The position numbers and the translations under genes are program-made. Of a stretch of DNA of 64,000 nt, positions 51,701 through 60,700 are shown piece after piece. This stretch comes from Apostichopus japonicus (lineage: Eukaryota > Echinodermata > Holothuroidea > Aspidochirotida > Stichopodidae), in contig NC_092564.1 of assembly GCF_037975245.1 (NCBI RefSeq), positions 5,867,484 through 5,931,483 on the forward strand, given 5' to 3'. How positions within the stretch are numbered: the stretch's first letter is position 1; each line of letters opens with the position of its first letter. The notes under the pieces were generated by a model. The model was not told the DNA's origin. It saw only the letters and a list, made by a program, of their open reading frames with translations, and ran no database searches.

Positions 51701-54700
51701 TCGAATGTCAGAGCAAAAGACCAATCTGGGTCTTCACCCCTATTAAAACCTCGGTAAGGACGATAGAGTTGAGGTAGGGTCGCGTTCAGTCCAATGCAGT
51801 TTGCAACGGGTCTTTGCATTGCATTTGTCTTGCCTTTTTGTTTTCTCCACACGCTTTTCTTTCCTCTCCAGTATCATTCATATGGAAACGTTGAATATTT
51901 CAAAACAAACTTCACTAGGCAAGATCAAAGAAGATCTATATTTATACTCACGTTGAGCGAAGGTAGCAACTGTTCCGCTAGCTATGTGACCTTCTTCTTC
52001 ATCACTGTAGGCTTGCACGTGAACCTCATATGTCGTTGCGGGCTCTGTGTAGAGTGAACGATTATATAGTAGTCGGTTGTTAACCCAATTGTAAACTCTC
52101 CTCCTCCCTTCAAGTTACCAAACTTGTCATATTCTTCTGCTCATGCTAATAAATCATTACACATGATATAGCTCAACTGCTCCCACTAACTCAAAGTGCT
52201 GTTTCAACCTACTGTCTTGAGTAGGTGTACTGTAACTTTCTAAAGACGAAATCCTTTGTGGACAACCTTTACGGCAATGAAAGTGATGGGGGGACAAAGT
52301 GTTTTTGGGGGGGGGGGTTGTGGGAGAAAATGGGGAGGCTGGTTTAGGAATAGCCATGAAATACCCACATATGATGGCAGGAGGGGGGGGGGGGGTTCTG
52401 ATGTACAGCAGTGCAACTGGCAGGAATACATGGCTCCTATGAGATGAGAGTATATGACATGCACTTACAAATACAGTTTACAAAAGTTTAAATGCCTCCT
52501 CAGCGGGTACTTACTCAGTCCTCCCACAGAGAAAATGAGATTGTCGGCTGGTATTAGCAGATCTTTCACTGTCACCCCCTCGTCATCAAAGAGAGCCACT
52601 TTGAAGCCTACTATGTCCTCGTATTCGTCGATGAGGTTGATCCTGATCTCGACGGCAGTATAGTTGAGAGCACTGACATCGACCATGGGTGCAGGGAGTG
52701 CTGTTGAAAGGGACACTAAGATTGACCATTTGACTGGCTAAGACAGGATTCATACGTGAGCTAAGGATTGTACTCACTCATGCTCTACCATCTGGACTGT
52801 CCAGCACGTAGTCTGCGGTCATCTCTATATAAATACGTCCTTGGAAAGTGACTAAGGAGGGGTGGGGGTTGGGTCAGGTGGGGTTGGGGTGGGGGAATCA
52901 CACTTCAATGTCAATCGATACAAAAACCGAAGGCAATGAATGAATTAGAGAGGAGTTTGTCTTTTTGTGTAAAATTTACAGATCAATCAACAACAGTCAA
53001 CTTTCTGTTGTAGACTCACTTCCACAAGCTAGTAAAAACTGATTATAAGGTACTGACTGCACTGGTTTGGGTGCACATTTAACAAGCAGCTCACTGTGTT
53101 TTACAAAGTATCATGTTTTTGGAAATATGTGGAGACTTGGGCAAAGACGAAGTAACTAGAGTGTAGTAGCTTCTCAAAGCAGATACCTTTGATGAACCAA
53201 AATAATCAGTTGACTTCCTGATAGATGGGTAATGATTACTTAACTTATATGTAAGACTTAACGCCAAAGTCGTTTAATACTGTAAAACAAACGATGAGGT
53301 TTATTAGAAGCTGATCTAATCCTTTCTGAGACTTACTTTAAATCATTTTCTCTGAATAATATACTCATTACTTGGGTGAAAATCAATGTGGATATGATTT
53401 AAGTGCACCAGTTACACATTATTTTTTATAATGAATTAATAATAAATATTTCGATAATGTTCTGTAATAAATATTAATTTTGGTAAAGAAAGAAAAAACT
53501 TTCGCTCTTGTTTTGTTTCCTCATGGCTACGCTGGAGGGTTGAGATTTTTCCGAAAAAACCCTCCTTTTTATTTCCTAATCAACACTATTCTAATGATCA
53601 CATCTTTGCAGTGTTAAATCCTTTCAGTTCTTTCAGGTCTTCAATTTGTTAACAGGTTGACTGGTTGATTAAAATGTTAGAAATAATTCAAACCATGATG
53701 AAAAGAGAAGGAATATGGCAACTTACAGGCATCACTGGTGGAGTCCAGAGTTCTCACGCCAACCCAACTGGAAAATACTCCAGTGCCAGCACTAGTAGCT
53801 GCAGCCATACGGATCTTGTATTCAGTGTTAGGTTTCAAACCGTTGATGACGCACTGCTTCTCCTCTCCGCTCACAGTTATATCGTTTCTCTGAAACAAGA
53901 GCAAAAAGTCTTGAATAAAACCACTACTACACAGTTTGGCTATTGTCCAGTACTGAGTTGTAGATCATAATAGCAATGAAGGTGAAAATTGGAGACACAG
54001 AGCAGTTTGAATAGCAAGGAGTTGTAGAGCAGGAACTATCATCAGGTGGCTCACAGCTCAACTTTGGACAAGGTCTTTGGATACTGTCTTGCGCGTACGG
54101 AGTTATGCGGACCCATAAGGCCTTATGCTTGAGACACCGTTTTGACCTATCATATTGCACACAGCTCAATCCAGGTATGGTGAGATGTTTATTCTGTCCA
54201 ACCCTTTGCTCGAATTAATATTTCATTCCAGAACGTCCTATGCAGAGCAATTAATGGTATTATTTGTGTTGTTTTTGGTCCAAAAATATCAGAAGAAATA
54301 TATCTTATTATTGGAAGTTACCTTCAATCAAATTTTTAACTTTCAGGGGAATTTCAGATATCTGCTCTATGCCGATATAGTTCCTCTCCTGAGGACAGAT
54401 AGTCTCAACCTTTTCCTTTTTCTTACCGATGAACGAAAATGTGTTGGTACCACCCACCTCTAAGTCATAGATTCTGTTGAGACTGCCAGCCCAATTGTCA
54501 TGATTACATCAGACACTTCTTTAATGAATCAATGGCATGGTAGAGAGGTTACTACAAGCCCCACTGAGGCAGAATTCAATATTAAATGTATAAAATCTAC
54601 CAAAAGGCACAAAAGTTACGAGAGCATAAAGTTTTCAAAAAACCACAAGTGAAAAAAGTGGTATGACTGCTAGTATGCTCCTGGTAACAACCAACATAAA

Positions 54701-57700
54701 TCAGCCGTATTATACTAAAACACAAAAAACCTCACTTTCAACCCCCTCCACTCTCCCTCTCCCCTGACACTATCCAATCTGCCCCCCCCCCCACACCCTC
54801 CCACATCCCTTTAATCTCTGTGTGATAGAATCTCCCATTTCCAAACATAATTTATAAATTAACAACTTTCTGCCAATTGAGTTTCCATATTGACCGTAAA
54901 ATCCCATTAATTTGCATGACCCCGACACTGAATCAAAACTCACACTAGCTGCTCATGGGGAAACAGTTAAGTACATAGTCAAATCCTATAAATCCACAAT
55001 GTCAACATGACAAAGACCCCCAACAGCCATGTCACTTTATTTTTTACCCTATCGATAAAAACTAGAAGAAAAATACGAGAGAGACTGAATTACATCTGCT
55101 TCACACCACTGAATAAATGACACATTTTGTGATATTTTTGGCTTATCCTTTTCCTTTGCCACTTCCCCTTGTTTATCACCAAAAAGGTAAAGGCCAAAAA
55201 GGAATGTCAACTATTCTGAAACCTATATATATCTCAAAGTTGTTGGATTAATTCATTTCGCTGGCCTCTTTTAACACTACGCTTTTCACCCATCTCCCAG
55301 CTCCCAGAGGATATCTTTTGACAAGACTTTCTCACCCTGCAGTCAAATGTTAGTGATTAAAGTCCCTGACACTGTACATGTTATCCAATTATCTCCTTTC
55401 CAGGTTTATACAAACACACTGAGACACAGAACAGGTAATTTCAGACGCCACTCACTGCCATTCTCTCTCTCTCTCTCCACATTAAGAACTTAAAACATAC
55501 GCACTGTCCACAACTCCACCTACTACCAAGACCACTGAATATTTAATGACCTTGACTTCAAGTTTAGCATCAGAAAGCACATCGCTGTCTGATTGATGCT
55601 GAAAGACCACCAATTCGGACGCCTCCGGTAAAACAATAATCGGACTATTTTGACAAACACGGATATGATCTCTGGAGCAGAGGGGATGGATACATAATTT
55701 TCAGTTTCAATCATCCTGTCACCTTTTATTATCATATTAACACAAGTGATTGTTGTTTGATACCTGGTTTTCCTTTCTTCATCATTTTTTTTCTTTCTCT
55801 AACAGTGACTTACAAATCTATGTCTCCATATCATATGACAGTTCAATTTAATCCATATCGGTGCTCACTCGTGTATTTTCTTTAATGTTCTTGTTACCTT
55901 TCTTGTCCTCGAATCTAATACGTTCCCTCCAACTCTGATTGCTCACCCCCATTAATTCCTTGAAATTCTATTAGTATGATTACATGTTTTTGTCATATCA
56001 CTATGTCGTTCATCTGTACTGCAAAAACAAACCGATCTAGGCATGTTGAAATCTCTGCGACATCAAGTTGAAACCAGATTCGCAAAAAAGGAGCGATAAA
56101 ATAAAGCAAGCCGGCTGGCTTTGTAATTGTACGTTCAGGAAAGGATTTTTTATTTTTATCCCCCACCGTTGGCCATACTCATGGAAAACGATAAAGCATC
56201 ATATAAATAGAGTAACTTTATTATAGTGGTACCACTTTGTATAGCAGAAAGTTCAATTTTCTGACATGCTTTATTTAAATCTGTCACAAAACCAATCATA
56301 TTAGAGTGATTGACTGTAAATTACCAAGGGAACAAAACATAAGTTGTACCAAATTTAAGAATGACACTTTATCAAATGAGTTGGCCCATATGTGAACATT
56401 TGAACTTTAACAGCACTAGGAAGTTATCGGAACTGTCAAATTTTGTAATGTAAACATAAAATATAAATGAATCCAGTTTCCAATGTCAGTTAAAAAGTTT
56501 GTCAGAGGATTGAATTGAGATGACGCACAATTACTTGTACGTACATGTTAAGACAGACCGAGGGCTGTGCGCCATTACATAATTTCAATCTGGATGTTAA
56601 ACGCAGCATAACATCTACCATTACCAGATAACAGCAATGCTTCACATGCTCCAAATGAAACATTGATAGCCTGCTGATGTGTCCCCGTTAAACTATTCGA
56701 TTTGTTGGAAGTTTGAAGAGAACGTCCTTGACACCTACTGCATGTGGGTTGCCATTATTTACACACACGCTTAATACTTTTTAGCAAAAAACTGGCACGA
56801 TTCCAAATAAAACATACAACCCACAGATATGGATCTTTTAGGAATTACTGTTAAAGCTGCCTTACACCGAAAATGTGCTACAGATCCCTTCCGCATACAT
56901 CTTAACTTACTGGGCAAAGTTTTCCATTCAATAATTCTGCTGATTACATGCTTTTGCCAAGAATTTTTTTTTTCTAATTTGTAAATGACATTGGCAAACA
57001 CTTGAGAACTAGAACTACATTTGCCTGCAAATACGCAGTATTGTAGTGTGCATGGAGTGCTTGCAGTAATAGGATGAACCTTCGGTCGTTCAAGGTGTTA
57101 TTCTTTGAGAGGACAACGCACCAGGGAGTATAGTCACCTACAAAGTGAGGATGCTTGTAAGCGCCGTGACAGGCTCAGAATACGTTGGCTACGCAACTGC
57201 AAATGCACAGAGACTATATGAAACTTGAAGTTTCAACATCCAGATATGTAGGTATCGTTCACTTGGCCAGTAATGCCAATATTGTAGCAATACTAAATCA
57301 CAACTTTCCTTGTTAATACTATTTTGCACTACAATTATGATTGGACAGTAATGACAGGTTTGGCTTTTAATCATCGAAAAACGTGTAAAACAAGGTGCAA
57401 GCAATTCTGAAAAGACTGGAAGCTATCAGAGGAAGGGACACCATATGAGTCATAGCTCTAAGTAATGACATTCAAAAATATAATTGCATATCACTATATG
57501 CAGATTTTTCAGATTGTAAAAGTTGTCATGGCGACAGAAATTGCCTGAATTCAAATTATTTTTAAGGTGTAAGGGGACATTTAGTATTCACAAAGTAAAG
57601 TGAAACATCAAAGAAGAGAGATGTCTAAGAGTGAAATTAGAATGTGACCCTTACCTCGTCTTCCGCAGTGTAACTGATGATGTAGTTAATGATGACTCCG

Positions 57701-60700
57701 TTCCTTGCCAAGAAACTCAATTCTCTCCACGCAACCTTGATGGAATTTTGGCTGGAACTGCCCGCGAAGAAATCTGGAGCTGCCCTAGGAACTGTTTGTC
57801 GCCAAAAGAGAAAAGGCACATTTTAAGCATTTTCGTTGGTAGATACGTTTATGAAACAGCTAATCATGGCAAGAACAACCAGCATTGTAACTAGAACGAC
57901 TACACGTTACAAGAAGACACATGTATGCGCACATGCATGAAACCACATCCCATGTGAACAAAACTGTCTTCATGTTTGACAAAAGGAGGATGCCATGAGA
58001 TTAAAGTAGGAACCTCTCATTAAAATTATTCAGACATAAAAACTATCTGAAAACATTTCATTTTTCCCCAACCCCCCCTGCCCACCTCCCCCCCCCCATA
58101 TTTTCTTACATTTTTAACACACAAGTTATCATCCGCTTCAAAACTTTACCGAAGCAACAAAATACTTAGTCCTGAGAAAGGAATATGTTTGAAGTCAAAA
58201 GTGTGAGACATACAGCCTTCTGCGGAAAAACTCTTTTATTTGTGTTCTGTTTTGTTCTACTTATTTATTCACTCACATCCCATATTGTAAAAAAAAACCA
58301 ATATGTTTGATAACCTGAGTTACACCCAAAGTGTATTTTGCTTTTTGAGTAACACTTTACTTTTATGAATGGAAAAAACTTGACCTTCTGCTCTAATCTG
58401 CCTAGTAGGAAGGAAAATGGTTGGCGGGTGAAATAACAAATATCAATAGACACATGTTGAATTATGTCTTTCCACGTAAACTACCCAGAGAATCCAAAAG
58501 GCACCAATGAGAGGACGTTTACATACCAGCCTCTTTGGTTTGAGGGTAGACTCTGTTCGAGGGGGAACTCGGGCCTTCACTGCTCCACGACAAAGCATAC
58601 ACTACATAATTGGTGAATGGCTTGAGGTTCTCGATCACAAAGCTACGGCAGTTCTGGTCCACTGGCAGTGCTTCTTCGCTACCTGTGACAGACAGACAAG
58701 AGAAATTGAAAGCTTTACCATCATCTGGTCAACAGTGAGGTCACGACTCCAAACAACCCTGACAATTCAAATGAGGGGCCGGCCTTACAGTGTTTTAATC
58801 TGTAACTTGCATTACTATTTTCATCATCCGCATGTAGCAGATTAACACGACAATAATTATAACGACAATGGTTGACATTTGACGGCCTCATGTGCAGCAA
58901 GCGACCATTTTAGCCACAGCCGTCCCACTACAGATAACCTACGAAGGCATCTGGGTCTCCCCTCCATTCACCTGTAACTAGACCGGAACTTTCCGCCACC
59001 TTGCTTCATGTTACGATGAATGTACATGGGCTTCCCATGTAATCATGAAGGCACATTGGGGTTTCTTCCTTCATGATATCTACTCATGATGGATCCAGGG
59101 CCTTCTTCCTACACTGAACATATGCCTTCTCCCTATCCAGTATTCCACATGGAACTTGGGCCACCTTGCTTCACGTAACTATGCACTAGCGTGCTTCACT
59201 TAACTAAAGAATAAACTCGGGCCACGCCGGCCATGTTTATTACATATATTATAACATATATATACATTAGCAACTTATTGGCACAAATAAACATCGGTGG
59301 CCACGGTCGTCGCTACTCACCGCCACGCTCCTGATAGTGTACAGAGAACGCCACAAAGTTAGAAACAGCTGCAGGCGGATCCCACACCACCTTGATTGAT
59401 GTTGCTGTGGTATAGTTGACTCTCAGGAACCTCGGGGAGTTTGGCTCATTAACAACTGCACACAAAAAAGACAAAACATGGGTCAAAGATTTATCACAAA
59501 AACTATTTAAAATGGGTCAAAGATTTATCGCAAAACTATTTCCACTTCTACTTTTTTTGCTTTTAACAGCCGTTTGTGGCAGGTAAATATTTTGTTACTA
59601 AAGGCACTACAGGCCGACGGACAAAACAGGATTTTTATTCTCACATATGTTCTCTTGTGAAAAACACAAGAAATCTATTGAACAAATAGATACATACATA
59701 GAAAATCTACATTTCCATAAATTCTCATTTTTTCCCTGCCTCACTGATATTTTACTATATATTCTAGTTCTTTATCTGTGTTTCATCTTTCGAATCGTGA
59801 CACTATTTGGATGAGCTCTTACCTTCAGAAGGCTCCAGCAGGGCATTAGCCATGTCACTTCCAGCAGCATTGACCGCCATGCACTGGTATATACCGCGGT
59901 CCATGGCACGGACACCGTTTATGACCAGATCGTTGTTGTCTTGGATCGACAAGCGATCCCTGGGGTCAATCGGTTGCCCTTGGTAGAACCAAGTCACAGT
60001 CGGTCTCGGGATCCCTGACACTTTACATGAGAACCGTGCAATGCTTCCGACAGTAATGTCCAATATATCTTCAAGATCGCTTCTCTGAATTGTAGGAGGC
60101 TCTGAAGAAAAAGAAAAAGTAAGAAATAAAAAAAAATGTACAAATACAGCAATGTCATGAAACAGAAATAATTATAATACACCTCAATCCAATTTCCCAT
60201 TTGGTCAAAAGTTGTCAGATATGCTAAAGCAACCAAGTGTCCAAAACAGCAATTCCTTTGACAGTTCAATATAATATTTTTACCAAGGTAATCAAAGCTT
60301 GGTCCAAGCTGTAAATTCCAAATGATGGATGGACGCTTCAAGTTTCAGGTTCTCTAAGGTAATAATTTAAGTCTCGGCATTTTGCACGGATGTGATTTTT
60401 GACGTGATGATTTATATTCATCCTGAAGTATTAAGGTAGTAGAGTACCAGGGTTCTGACTAAAAACAGGAAATAATCAAAAATAAATTAAAAAAAGTTCT
60501 CATATAACATGGCAATGGTGACATTTCTGAATTCTGTTAACCATATAAAGGTATATAGAAAACTAAGGTTACATGTAAAAAAGCTGTTACAAATATTTTC
60601 ATTTGTGTAGCAAGGGAACGTACCTTTTAACTATTTTTTGCTATGCTTATTCCTTGATGCATTCACAACGTTCAAAACAATTGTGTAGCAATTTGGCCAT

